Below the pieces are notes generated by a model that was given only the letters and a program-made list of their open reading frames with translations, had not been told where the DNA came from and made no database searches. A DNA stretch of 64,000 nucleotides from Casuarina equisetifolia. Lineage: Eukaryota; Streptophyta; Magnoliopsida; Fagales; Casuarinaceae. A program made the position numbers and the translations under genes. Shown piece after piece: positions 34,465 through 46,271 of the stretch (position 1 is its first letter; every line of letters starts with the position of its first letter). The stretch lies in assembly GCA_028551475.1 (NCBI GenBank), contig CM052360.1, positions 17,968,501-18,032,500 on the forward strand. The letters run 5' to 3'.

Positions 34465-35709
34465 TCATTTGTGCCATAACTCTATGTGATTATCTTCCAC
34501 CACATTTACCTTGCCTTTTTGAATACTAGCTTTAGTCTTGTAGAGAGTACTGACCTTCTGTCCTTTTGCAAGTATAAGAGAACCTCTACTAAGTTTCCAT
34601 TTACTGCCACCAAAGTAGTTATCATATCCCTCATCATCAAGGATGCCAGTAGAGATCAAGTTGAAACAAATCTCAGGGACATGTCTGACATTCTTTAAAA
34701 CTAGCTTACATCCAACACTAGTCTCCAAGACTACATCTCCAATGCCAACTATCTTTGCCTGTGCATTATTTCCCAAGCTAACACACCCAAAATCACCACC
34801 TAAATAAGATGTGAAGAACCTTTCATGTGGGGTAACATGAAAAGAGGCACCTGTGTCGACAATCCAAGATGAAACCTGACATGAGATGTTGATCTGAGAA
34901 TCACAAAAGATCATAATATCCCTAATACCAGATGTAGTTGCCACTGTATCTTTTTTCAACTTCCTTTTCTCTATTCCTTGATTCTTCTCCCTTGAGTATT
35001 CTGCAGTCTCTTTTATAATGGCCAGACTTACCACGGTGATAACACTTGACATCTTTCCTTGAACGTGAGACTTCACGTGCTCTATCAGAATTTGGTGCTT
35101 ACTCTTGCTTTTACCTCTACTCTTGCTTCTGTCTCTATTTCTGTTTCCATATCTGTTTCTCCCCCTCCTTTCTGTAACCAATACTTCTGTATGTCCATGT
35201 GCTCCTTGCTCAATTATTCTGGTTTCTTCATTAAGTAAACCTTCATGAACTAACTTCATACTTAGAATGCCGCCCGGAGCTGAGTTTGTGAGAGTGACTA
35301 CCAATGTCTGCCAACTATCAGGTAAGTTACTCAACAATAACATTACTTGCAGTTCATCTTCTAGAACAATCTTTACCGTCGCTAATTGATTCACCAAAGA
35401 CTTAAACTCACTCAAAAACTCTATCATTGGCCGCCCTACCTTGTACTTCAAGTTAATTAACCTCTTAAGTAGGGAAACCTTATTTTGAGGAGTCTTGCGT
35501 TCATAGAGAGCCTCAAGCTTCTTCCATAACTCACTAGCTTTAGTCTCGTGTGCAATATGGTGATAAATACTATCCTCAACAAATTGTCTAATTTGAGAGA
35601 CAATTTTCTTATTCAACTTCTCCCACTCTTTATCAGTCAGCTTCCAAGGCCTAGCAGAATCTCCTTCCACAACATCATACAGATCTCTACTAATCAAGTA
35701 ATCTTCCAT
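34465..35709 (-). pseudogene. Copia gag-protease part
   Basis: The N-terminal two-thirds is a Copia gag of the UBN2 type (SELWKKLEALYERKTPQNKV, NLKYKVGRPMIEFLSEFKSL, LPDSWQTLVVTL). The nucleocapsid zinc knuckle is in another frame (CYHRGKSGHYKRDC, second Cys changed to Arg), so two compensating frameshifts bracket it. Farther on come the protease active site DTGASFHVTP and the pre-integrase segment ending LWHK at a premature stop. The first ATG used is MEDYLISRDLYDVV; gag may start further upstream. Confidence 0.85.
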
Positions 35710-35984
35710 CCGCGGCTTCCAAGTTTAGAAATTAGATGAATTTAACATGGTCATACCTTTACCAGAAGTATTCATATGATCCATCACAACAAAATAAACT
35801 CCCCTTTGACTTCCTCCTCAAATAGGAATCAAAAGTGCAAAATTACCAAAATACCCCTCAACAAATGCCAACCAAATTGACCAAAATACCTTTCTGATTA
35901 TGCCAAAAAAAAAGTCAAATATCTCCAAAAAAAATCACAGAAAAATACTACAGAAATCGACACAGAAATCACCTAAAAATTCTG

Positions 35985-36300
35985 TCCGGTCAAAGTCAAC
36001 GGTCAACGATCAAAGTCAAAGTCAAGATCACTCGGTCAACGGTCAACGGACAACTGGACTGGGTTGACAAATCGGATCTGGATCTGGGCTGGGTCGGGTC
36101 AACGGTCAACGATCAATACCTCATCGGTCAACGATCAACGGACAACTAGACCAGGTTGACGAATCGGGTCTGGATCTGGGCTGGGCCGAGTCTTCGGATC
36201 TAGTCAAACAGTCAACGAACAACAAGTCAAACTTTGACCAGGTCAACAGGTCAAACTTTGACTAGGTCAACTCTGGGTCAAACTCGGGTCAATAGAACCC
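35985..36300 (-). promoter_or_regulatory. TTGAC (W-box core) cluster in the Copia leader
   Basis: Between the 5' LTR and gag the sense strand carries at least 18 TTGAC cores in about 310 bp, written GTCAA on the plus strand, many as GGTCAACGGTCAACG doublets. A few more lie on the opposite strand. TTGAC is the core of the WRKY-factor site. Part of the cluster is a 92-bp repeat (CGGACAACTGGACTGGGTTG at 36047 and its variant at 36139). WRKY control is inference; the motif density is observed. Confidence 0.65.
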
Positions 36301-36770
36301 GTTTTTGTTGCTGCAGCCACGTTTCTCCTCCGATTTCTACCGTTCCAAAGTGGTTTCCAATGAAACAAGAACACTAATCAATAGATCGGCTTCCAACGAG
36401 TCTATAGAACTCAAAATCGCTCCACGAAATGCTCAAACGAAAAAGGAATCGTAAATCTCCTTTTTGGGCTCACGGGTTCAACACAACCCGTAGCACTCTA
36501 ATTGATTTTCCAACCACAAAGAGGTCGAAAATCACACAAACAAAGGCTAGAGAAGAAAATCTGTACCTCAAACGCCGATTTTAGCTTCTCCCTCTGTGCG
36601 TTATACACCAAGTGTTCGATAAAAGGCTTCTTTGAATAAAGCCTTTGTTGACAGCTTCTCTCTTGTGTGCGGTGTGCTAAATACACACTAAAACAATCGT
36701 TCTTCCACTAACTGCCTGACAAAGAACGAGCCTTGGCCCTAATTTAGGAACCTAGGCGCCGATACCAGTT

Positions 36771-37156
36771 TGTTAGAAAACAAACCCGTGAATCTAAACT
36801 CATGGAATCTCTCAGGATCTCACCGCACACACAAAGAGAATATTAGTCAAGTAAAGAACACACAGAAATTACGAGGTTCGAGATAATCCCTACCTCCCCG
36901 GCCTAAGGAGCAATTCTTCACTATGATGAGGAGGGCTTACAGTGCTTACAAAAAACCTTTGTTTTCTCTCAATCTCTTACAACCTCATACCTAGGTTTCT
37001 CCATAAGGTTTCCTTTTATACAAGTACCAAGGAAACCCAAATAGAATAGGACTAGGAGACCTAAATAGAATAAGAGTGGGAAACCCATATAAACTACCCA
37101 CAATACAAATATGGTAGTTACATAATTACCCTTACTAATTTACTCCAAACCTAACA
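36771..37156 (-). repeat. 5' LTR of the Copia element
   Basis: 386 bp, directly followed by the CCTTC target duplication at 37157-37161. Confidence 0.94.
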
Positions 37157-37599
37157 CCTTCTATATCTTGCTTGTTTATGAGATCCTCAAGCAACAACCT
37201 AAGGAAGAAATCGACTGTCTTCCGCCATCCACCTCTAGTAGCAGCACGGAGGGGCGTACAACATTTGTTGTCCACTAGTTCAATAGTACCAAGACATCGT
37301 AAAACTTTACGAGTTTTCTCGTGACACCAATGTGGCCACATTTGGCTAAAATGTGAAGTGCAGACTGGCCTTTATTGTTCCCCTTGTAAGCTACGAAATA
37401 GTCAATCTCCAAAAGCAATTCAATTGCTTTCTCAATGCCATAGTATGCAACATAGTGAAGGGGAGTCCACCCATATCCATCAGCTTCCGAAATTAAAGTT
37501 GGACTTTGTTTAATCAACTTACACAGAAAGGCTACAAGAGAGAGGCAACACAAGCTTGCAAAAATTTAGTTTAAAATTTAGGTTTTAATAAGAAGGATA

Positions 37600-39225
37600 C
37601 CATGTCATTAGTCTATAATCTAAAATACATATTTGGCCCACTTATTACATTTATGTTTGCTTTACCTCATATTTGGCTCACTAATGTTTGCTAAACTTAC
37701 TTGAGTATATCTATTGGTCATCAATTACTCTAATTTGCATTTCTCTATCCATATATATATATATATATATGTATAAGGGTTAGGAAGATTTGAACTAAAA
37801 TCTTAAGTTTAGAAGTCAATAACTTCATCACTCAATTATTGGCCCCAATTCAACTTTTTGGACTTAAAGATTCATAGTTAGATAGAAATGGAAATGAAGA
37901 ACTTTTGCTTAGAGAATCAAACTTAGCAAATAATATGTTGTTAGGTATGAAGTTGAAATTAGAATTAAGGGTGAAATTGTAAATTGCAATAAGGTTAGGA
38001 AGGCTTAACCGCATTGTACCATTTGATGAGCCATTATAGTGACCAAAAAGAGAGAGCCATAGGAGAAAACTTCCTATCTGTAGCGCTTATAGTTGCATGA
38101 AAATTTCTAATATTTGTTTATAACTATCTCTTGTGGGCGTGAAGGTTGTTTATGCTAAATCACAAAAATCCTTAATAATCTTGTGATTATTATGCATGCA
38201 TTTGTTGCTTAAACCAATCTATTGATAGCATACATTTAAAAAATCAAAATCTTAATACTACATGTACAAATTATATTTAAGATAGGGAAAGTGAAGAGGC
38301 ACAGGAGAAGAAAGAATAAGGCCAAAATATAGAAGATGCTTTATTTTTGTCTCTTCTAGTGTAAGCAAAAACAGAAAAAATATTCTCATGTTCTATTAGT
38401 TGTAAGTGGGACAAAAGAAAATGGTAAAACACTACAAGAATTGATACTAAAGAAGTAAACATATAAAGAAAAAAGTAGTTTACGTTATTCCCCATTTGTC
38501 TAAATATTGTAAAAGGCTCTTGAATAACCTTGTATACTTTGATAAATCTTATATCATAAATAAATTTGTTATTCAATCTAAATGTTAGTTCATGTGTGCA
38601 CACACCATCATCTTGAGATACCTTCTGCCCCTACATAATCACTACCCATTGCTAATTTAGATTGCCACCAACCAAAAACAACTTTTTCCCTTTAATTGAA
38701 TTGCACACCTATACCACCACCACCATTAGTTGAGCCTCATAATATATTTTTTTTTTCTAATGACGACATCAATGACATCATACCCACATTAGAGAATAAC
38801 CTAGAATCAACATGCAAACACTTCTCAAATGTTCCACTAGAAATTATAGACCACTTTATAGTCAAAGGACTATATCTACCTTGCTATCAATACAATAGAA
38901 ATTGAATCCTCCATTTACCCTCTCTCAACCTACATTTCATATGAGCATTTATCACTTGACAATCAACATTTATTGTATCCATTTCCGCAAACATTGAGCC
39001 AATTGATTACCATAAGGTGATTGGCAATCCTAGATGGCAAGATGCTATAGAATAGGAGATCAAGGCACTAGAGGCAAACAATACATAGGGAATAGTAGAC
39101 TTGCCACAGGAAAGAAAACTCATAGGTTGCAAGTGATACACAAGATCAAGTATAAAGTTGATGGATTAGTGGAAAGGTACAAGGCCAAATTGGTACTGAA
39201 AGGATACAGTTAGAAAGAAGGAGTG
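37600..39225. repeat. Segmental duplication A2 (matches 52441 to about 54150)
   Basis: Begins CATGTCATTAGTCTATAATC and runs collinear with copy B through AT-rich flank into a Copia pol remnant, stopping at 39225 where a gypsy LTR is inserted. It includes an (AT)n run near 37750-37770. Apart from the pol remnant no gene is seen. Confidence 0.85.
38880..39225 (+). pseudogene. Copia pol remnant, copy A
   Basis: Degenerate Copia RT N-terminal region across several frames and stops: YPLSTYISYEHLS, IGNPRWQDAIE then EIKALEANNT, then a diagnostic KYKVDG/VERYKAK-like stretch. It is truncated at 39225 by the gypsy LTR; copy B at 53.8 kb continues through RNase H to its LTR. Confidence 0.75.
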
Positions 39226-40833
39226 TGATAACTTTATATTTTATAGAGTTATTATTATTATTTTAGCTAATATTTACTGTAGTATTTATTAAATTATAGT
39301 TACATTTGTTTATAATTATGCAACTTATGTTATTTTATGTAGTAAACTCCAAATAACAGGAAAGAGAAAAAAGTGAAAGAAGAGAGAAAATAAGCAAGAA
39401 CAAAAAGCAAAGGCCAATGATGTGGAACCCATGTGAGGAGAAAAGAGAGAAAGTAAAAAAGTAAAGAAAGATAGTGAATTATGGGTTGAACGGGCATTAT
39501 TAAGAAAGAAGAGAGTAAGAGAAAAGAGGAGAAAGAGGACGATCAGGCTGAAAAGGAGAATAACAGTTAGAGCACAAGCAACAGGGGATCTCGCTGGAGC
39601 TCAAGGGTGACACATGATAGTGTGCATCTCAAGTAGAGACTTTGGCAGTCATGCAATAACAAATTGTTGGCTCCCTTATTCGACGAGAAACCCATTTGTG
39701 TTTTTGGCCAAACTTTTGCGATTTTCAACTAGGTTTAAGCTTTTTCGACAAAGAGGAGTGATTTTCGACTTGTTTTGTGTAGTTTCCACTGGCAGAAGAG
39801 CAATTTCTAGTGAAGATTGGTGAACATTGTTTTGGCTTATTTTTTGACAAATCTACATGTTTTCTAGTAGATCTATTAGACTTTTAGGTAGATCGGCATA
39901 GTGGGCTTCCTTTTGGTGGTTTATAAGCAAAATGGTGGTGGCACATGGAGGTGCACGATGGCGCGTGGCACCATATGAAGGAGTGTGATGGCTCATTTTC
40001 TTCTCGTTTTCTAGCTAGCTCCTCTTCCTCTTCCAAATGTGTTGATTTGTCCAAAGTTTCTCTAAATTAAGGACATTTGGGTGATAACTTTGGTGTTTTT
40101 AGTTAAAAGAATGTTTTGTTCAAGTTTTTGCACTACTTTTGTGTTTGTAAATACCATGTTTTAGTTTATTATGTTAGAGCTATGATGGAACTTGATTATA
40201 ATGTATGAATGGTATGATTATTATGTTTTATGAGTGTTTTATTTATGTGAAGTTGCATTTTACTAAGCTCAATGCTTTTAAGTGATTAGCTACCACTTAA
40301 ATGATCTAATTTGCTTGTTTGAGACTAACGAGAGATAACATGTAATTACTTCATGTAATATGTAGCCATAGGTTAATATAGATAGACATATACTATATGA
40401 TTTGTGTGACTTTAGGTGTAAACTAAAATATTCATAAATCTTAATGCACTTAGTTCATTTAATTTATGAATAGAAATACAATGAGTTAATAAGCTAAATA
40501 GGTTTGATATACCTAAACATAGAAGAGTAAATAAATTAGAAAATTTTGCCATCATATGAATAGAATTAGTCTTACAAGCATAAATAATTAACATTTATAT
40601 TTAATAATTAGGTGAAATTGGATGCTCTAACTCATTTCATTAATCAGATTTAGGTTAAAGTTAGTTGTTTACTCTATGTTCTATCATTTTGGTTGGCTAG
40701 ATAAACTTTAGGAACTATTCATTATTAGTAATTAGTTAGTTTTGTAATCACTAGTCTCTGTATAACGATATTTTTACTCACCATTATATTACTTATTCAA
40801 CATATACACTTGCATGTAGAATTTCACCAAACA
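39226..40833 (+). mobile_element. 5' LTR of an Athila/Tat-like Ty3/gypsy element
   Basis: Starts TGATAACTTTATATTTTATA right after GAGTG, where copy B of the duplication continues uninterrupted, and ends CACCAAACA. It is followed by TTTTTGATGCCATTGCCGGA (40836 on), a close variant of the TTTTTGGCGCCGTTGCCGG block that follows LTRs of Athila/Tat elements. Length about 1.6 kb. No 3' LTR is found in the window and the second GAGTG is not seen, so the element is incomplete or heavily rearranged. Confidence 0.7.
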
Positions 40834-40983
40834 AGTTTTTGATGCCATTGCCGGAGATTGGTTGATTTACTACTAATTAATATTAGTATCAAATAGCTTC
40901 TAAGTTTAATCTAGCCTTTATTATCTTTATTTTACTTTCTTTTTATTTTCTTGGAGAAAAGATTTTGTTGTTAAACTACAAAG

Positions 40984-41780
40984 ATGAAGAACAATGATGG
41001 TACACGTAAACTTTTAAAAGACTATGTTGCACCAACATTTTGGAATGCCACATCAAACTTTCAAAGACCTGCAAGTCAGGCAAACTACTTTGAGATCAAA
41101 CCATCACATAAAGTAGATATCCTTGCCAATATATGTGTAAAATGGGAAGTGTACCTAAAGAGTAAAGCATGTGAATTTGTGGTGGAGAACATGTGAGCAT
41201 GGAATGTCAATTAGGTAACCTTTATGCTTAATATAATGAATATGCTAATTTTGTTAGGATTTTGAGTAGGTTATATAATGATCCTTACTCCAACGTGTAC
41301 AATCCAAGATGGCATAACCATTAAAATCTTTCATGGAGTAATCGAAATGAGATGAGACTGCTACTAACATTTAAGCAAACAAAAGAGGATAAGCCTAATT
41401 TGGAAAATACAATTACCAAACTGGCCATTATCACACAGAGCGTTATGGAGAAGACTTAAGCTAGATTTCATAAACAAAAAGTAAGCCTTTAGAGACAAAA
41501 AGCTTTAATAAAAATTTAGAGGTGTAGATGGGTTAATTGATTAACATGATCTCAAAGAGTTAGGAAGGTCCTTTGTCTAGCGATGTGGAGAAAAGACCTA
41601 CAGATACCGTAGAGATAATAACCTAAACAAATGGCATGCAAGTGGGAGAAGATGATGTTAACAAGGATGTCAACATGTAGCCTAAGGAGGCATTTAAGCT
41701 GTAAATTGGGGCTTGATTTAGACATTCCAAAGCTAAAAACCTTCACTTTTGTAACTTTATTAAGAGTGTTGTTGCATCAA
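40984..41780 (+). pseudogene. Athila/Tat-like gypsy gag remnant
   Basis: Opens with MKNNDGTRKLLKDYVAPTFW, then RPASQANYFEIKPSH, as at the N-terminus of Athila/Tat gag. Past the first stop, a broken frame still reads a YNPRWHNH/LSWSN block and KEDKPNLENTITKLAI, typical of the region after the zinc knuckle. The large central gag domain is deleted (from about 41110 to 41200). Many stops. Confidence 0.7.
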
Positions 41781-44700
41781 GAATCATAAGAACCTTTTTT
41801 TTCCTCAAAAAATCAAAATGGCTTGATAGTCGTACTAGAAATTTCTAACTTCATACATCCCAAAAAGTAGCATGAAACAACATTGTCAAGAATTTTCACA
41901 ACATATTACCTAACACTACTTAACTATTTACAATTATCAAAAGCACTCACCCCAGCATTTATACAGGTTTACTAACCTAGGAAACTTGTAAAGCAACTTT
42001 ACATAATCTATGCATACATATGTCTTGGACTATATTTCAATTGCTAACTTATGCTTGCATCTTATAGGACAAAGACCATATGCTAAAAAGCTTTTCAATT
42101 CACTTCTTTATTCTAGTTTTCTAGATGATCTTGAGTTTTTTATGCAATCTTTTCTACACAAAGAGAAGCAAGCCTCCTAGTACCAAAATGTCATGACATT
42201 GTTTTTAAAGAAAAATTTTCATCATTAGTATTCTCCTCTTCAATCTGAATAGGGTATTGATGGTCCCCTTAGGGACAAAGAAAAGGTTAATGTTGTTGCT
42301 TTCATCCAAGCCTACGATTTAAGAAGTAAGTTTTCAAGAATCTTAACTTCATAATTCAAAGAAGATTTTTTTTTATTTAAAAAAAAGAAAAAGAAAAAGA
42401 AAAAGAAAAAGAGAGTATCTAGAGAAAGGTTTGGAGTTTATTCTTTTTATAGGGGCAAAGATTTGTTTTTGATTTGATGGTTTAGCAAATAAAATGAATC
42501 ATATAAAAGGTCAAACAAACTTAGGATATAGGAGAATGTTAATGCAAACTTTCCAAATGTTCAATGGAAATCAGTAGATTCTCTTTTTAGATGTCAGTGT
42601 TCATAGTATTTTAGCCTATGAAAGGAAAAACACCAAATCCATGAGGAAAAAAAATGTCATAACTAGGTTCTTGTAAGAAGCAAAGGATGAAAGATAAAAT
42701 TTCTAATGAAAAGCTTTGGTTTTGGTGCCTACAAAGAATCAAAATCATTCAAAGGTTACTGAGGTTTTAGATCACATCTACAAACCCTCTTGTGATCTTC
42801 CCCTCTTATAATAAAAATTAAATGACTTGAATACTAAAATTCTCTCAAAGCCACTTCATTTGTTGACTATAACCAATCTAACTAGGGAGTAAGGAGATGA
42901 AAGAAACAAATAAGAGAGAAAAGGGGATTGGGTTAAACCTTTTGTAAACATAAAATGAAATGAAAAAACCATAGGAACCTAGCAAAAGAGTTATCCCATC
43001 TAAGCAAAGTTGAAAAACAAGCAAAAAAAATATAGCAATCAAAACTAAAAAATGCTCATCTTTTCTCATGAGAACTCTTAAATTGCAAAAGTTACTTTAT
43101 GAACCAATAGGAAAGAAATGACTAAGAATGTTCAAAAATATAAACAGAAATGATGACTATACGTAATAATGGGATATGCCTCATATTTTTAGATGAATAA
43201 ATTCACATATTTATCAAGAATAAATAAATATAACTATAAGTTAAACCTTTTTTCAATAGGTCTATATCACTAGTAGATTAAGAAACTCATAGTATAATTC
43301 AAGCTAATTAACTAAATCCATGGGGATGCAAGTGTATGTGCATTTATGCATCATTGAAAACCATATAAAAGTAACAACTAATTAAAGGAAGTTATTTAGT
43401 TGTAAAATTTTTTAAGATATCTATTTTAACTTGTATTTACTACATATGAGTTGAATGCAATAGAAGAAGATTTTGAAACAAGACAGTTAACATATTAATT
43501 TTGTTGGTAAATGTAAGAAAAATTATATAAGAGATAGTTTTTTTGTTTTAAAATATAAAATCCTCTTAAGAAATTTTCATTTAAAGTGAAATTTGAAAAC
43601 TTTTAACCTATATTTTTTGTAACTTTTGTAACTTATATAATGTTAAAGTATACATCTATGCTTCTATACATTAATTTTATTAATGCAAACTTAACTTTTC
43701 AGAAAAAAAAAAAACTACCAAATGATAAAGCATCAAACACATATTTTAGTGTTTTGCATGCCCAAACTTACATACATGTGCATTCTTTATTTTAAACTAC
43801 ATGCATGCACATATTATAATTCGTCCTAACAATTATAACAAAAGTAAAGGTACCCTAGTATTAATACATGTTGCTTTGTATACATTAGAAACTGGGCATC
43901 CATTTTTGAGGATCTAGCTCTTGATACACAATACTAGAAATAACCCCATTTAAAAAGCACTTTTAATGGTGAAAGAGACATATAACCTTCGTTTGACATA
44001 AATACAAAGCAAAAAAAGGGACGCAGTAGAAAAAGTTAAAGGTAAGAAAAAATCATGAACTCACATTTTAAAGCTAAACTTGAGGATTTTTTTTGGGCAA
44101 AATAAAATTTTTTGTTAACACTTATCAATACAAAATAGTTAAGAGCATATATCCCTATGATTGGACCAAACACAATAATATGTTACATAATATAACATAG
44201 TCAACAAATATCTAGTTTAGTTAAAGCAAAGCTACCTAGGACTCAACAAATACCAAGTTCAACACTTACCTTACGCCTCATATCAAGCTAAACAAATAAA
44301 CGTTATCTTACATAAAGAATAATCTCCATAAGTCTTTAAAATTTACATAAACATTATTCAAAACTCACATTGCATAAGCAAAAGTTACATAAACAAATTT
44401 AAAAATACATGCCTTTTGCATGATGAATGAGTCAACTGATCTTTAAAAGTCATGATAAGTATAGTGGTCTCACATCAAACATAATTTTCAACTATGTTCA
44501 AATTACAATTGAGTATAGATATATTGAAAAAAAGAATAAGGTAATTTCAAGGTTTAGTAAATTTGTATTACAAACAACCTTTATTTCTAGAATCTTCAAG
44601 AAAGTGAAATTTTCATCTCTTGTTGCCAATTAAATTTAGATTAGAATTTAATATCAAATGATTGAATACTTAAATCATACAATTTCATACCAATTGACTC

Positions 44701-45600
44701 TAGGTCCTTAAAGGATAAGAGCTTTCAATGCTTAGTTCTTTAAAAAAAATTCATTAGCAGTTAAAATCTATACAAAATTATCTTCTCTCATATGCTTAAA
44801 TATAAAATTTAAGTTAACTATGAGCATTAACCATAAACACCTTTTGTTGGTAGGCAATATCTACTCTTAATTGCCTATTATCATTGAAACTTTTGCATAT
44901 CTAAGTTAATAAAAAAATTTTTTGTCATTAAGTAAAGAAGGTTTGAGGACATGGAGCATTAAATCTAGTACTAGGTCTTGAATAGCTAATAATTAAGTAC
45001 TAACTAATAGCCTATTTACAACACGTATATAATTATAGAGAACATTATATATGGATTCAAAATAACCATTTTCTGTATCCAAAACATAATAATTTACTTA
45101 GAGTGTAATGCTAAAGTTGATTGCTTTCTATCTATACTTTTTGCTAATTAGATTACTTAATTAAGCACTTAATAAATCTTAAATATAAAAAGACTATCTT
45201 ACCTTTATAGAGTAAAGTGACCAATTTATTCCTTACCACCAATTTCAACTTTACAATTAACACCAAATTCTAATAAAAGACTAAGATATCATCCTTGCTT
45301 CATTTTTTGTGGGAACAAATTCATTTTCACATTTAGCAAGTGAAGGCAACGTTCATCATGTGAAACCCAACGTGCATGAGAGACAACTGGGTCCCCACCC
45401 TCGACTCCTTTGAGAGCCTTTTATTATAAGAAACTTGGGTCTCGCCACAACACTTCAGGTCTTTGAGCCCATATCATGGGCCCTGATTCAGTGACCCCAA
45501 ATTCTCAGGATTTTCTCAAAATAAGTTTTGATTCATTCTTTACGGAATCCATACGGAGAGATATAAATCACAAGAAATACCAATAAAACGGTGAAATTGG
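41781..45600. other. AT-rich retroelement-derived intergenic DNA
   Basis: Presumably the decayed interior of the gypsy element and older DNA. No reading frame longer than about 70 codons carries a recognisable motif. An (AAAAAG)n microsatellite lies at about 42380-42412. Confidence 0.4.
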
Positions 45601-46044
45601 CTAAGAGTGCTCAATTGGATAGCAGAAAAGAATTATTAAAAGTAGTTGCCTTACAAGGTTGACGATTACCCGTTGGAAAGCCGGAGAGAAAGACACGCTG
45701 GCGGAGAGGGTTATGTGATTCGAATAGCGAAGCAGGACTTATCACCGTTGGGGAGAAAAATAAGCGAGAAGTAAGCAAATTAGAAGAAATAAGCAAATTA
45801 ATTTTAATTTTTGCATCAAAACCTTATCTTTGTCACTGTTCTCCTTACTCTTCTGCCCATTCTGTGTTCTAACACGTTTTCATTTGTCTGTTACTCGCGC
45901 TATTTCAATAAAATAATATCTTTTTAAAAAAAGACTTTGGGCCGAAAATGAAGAAAAAGGCCTTTCTTTAACCCCACAATCAGCGGAGACGAAGCGGGTG
46001 GCAATTTCTAATGCGGAGACTCGCATGGCCGCCTTCTAACGACC

Positions 46045-46140
46045 GTGACCTCACCAAGTACGTCAGCGCCTCACCCCCGTGAGCTCACCAAGTTCGCCAG
46101 CGCCTCGGATACCGAACACCCTCCGCTTGCTATATATACA
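46045..46140 (+). promoter_or_regulatory. CAD core promoter and 34-bp tandem repeat
   Basis: TATATATA at 46130-46138 lies about 135 bp before the ATG, giving a 5' UTR near 100 bp. Just upstream is an imperfect tandem repeat of about 34 bp (CTCACCAAGTACGTCAGCGC at 46050, CTCACCAAGTTCGCCAGCGC at 46084). Confidence 0.6.
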
Positions 46141-46271
46141 GAGCTGCCATTTGTGGCTTGCAGATCATCTCTCAGTCTTTGCATCTTTCTCTACGTTCTT
46201 CTCTTCCTTTTGTTCCATTTTTCCATTCCGATTGTTCCTTTCTTGCTTTAAACGTGCGAGAAAAGAGAGAA

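Larger units (their letters stand above)
31296..37156 (-). mobile_element. Ty1/Copia LTR retrotransposon, near full-length, decayed
   Basis: 5,861 bp with two 386-bp LTRs (TGTTAGAAAAC...CCTAACA) and a perfect 5-bp target duplication CCTTC (31291-31295 and 37157-37161). It reads on the minus strand: 5' LTR at 36771-37156, then a PBS complementary to tRNA-Met (TGGTATCGGCGCC, within 36750-36770), leader, gag, protease, integrase, RT and RNase H, a polypurine tract (AAAAGGGAGAAAT, within 31682-31700) and the 3' LTR. By eye the LTRs differ at 9 of 386 sites, all transitions. Stops, frameshifts and a lost integrase catalytic residue show it is immobile. The domain order PR-INT-RT-RH is the Copia order. 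Confidence 0.95.
29336..37531 (-). pseudogene. ACD6/ITN1-like ankyrin-PGG membrane protein, interrupted by Copia
   Basis: Ankyrin-PGG proteins are plasma-membrane proteins linked to defence and stress signalling. Read on the minus strand: an exon starting near 37531 after a TTGTAG acceptor carries ankyrin repeats (DGYGWTPLHYVAYYG, NNKGQSALHILAKCGHIG). A frameshift at about 37315 follows, then CTPLRAATRGGW to NKQDIEG at 37157. A 5.86-kb Copia element intervenes, and the exon resumes at 31295 (NMPTLLVSLKEQ, NNQGLTAMDIL), ending at a GT donor at 31134. After a roughly 1.1-kb intron the last exon (about 29990-29336) holds the PGG-type region: ERKEFVNSYLVAATIVATVA, TKKSAYTVFVIADSLAF and a further hydrophobic span, in broken frames. 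The Copia removal site rejoins in frame, so the frameshifts are separate damage. N-terminal exons were not found. Confidence 0.82.
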
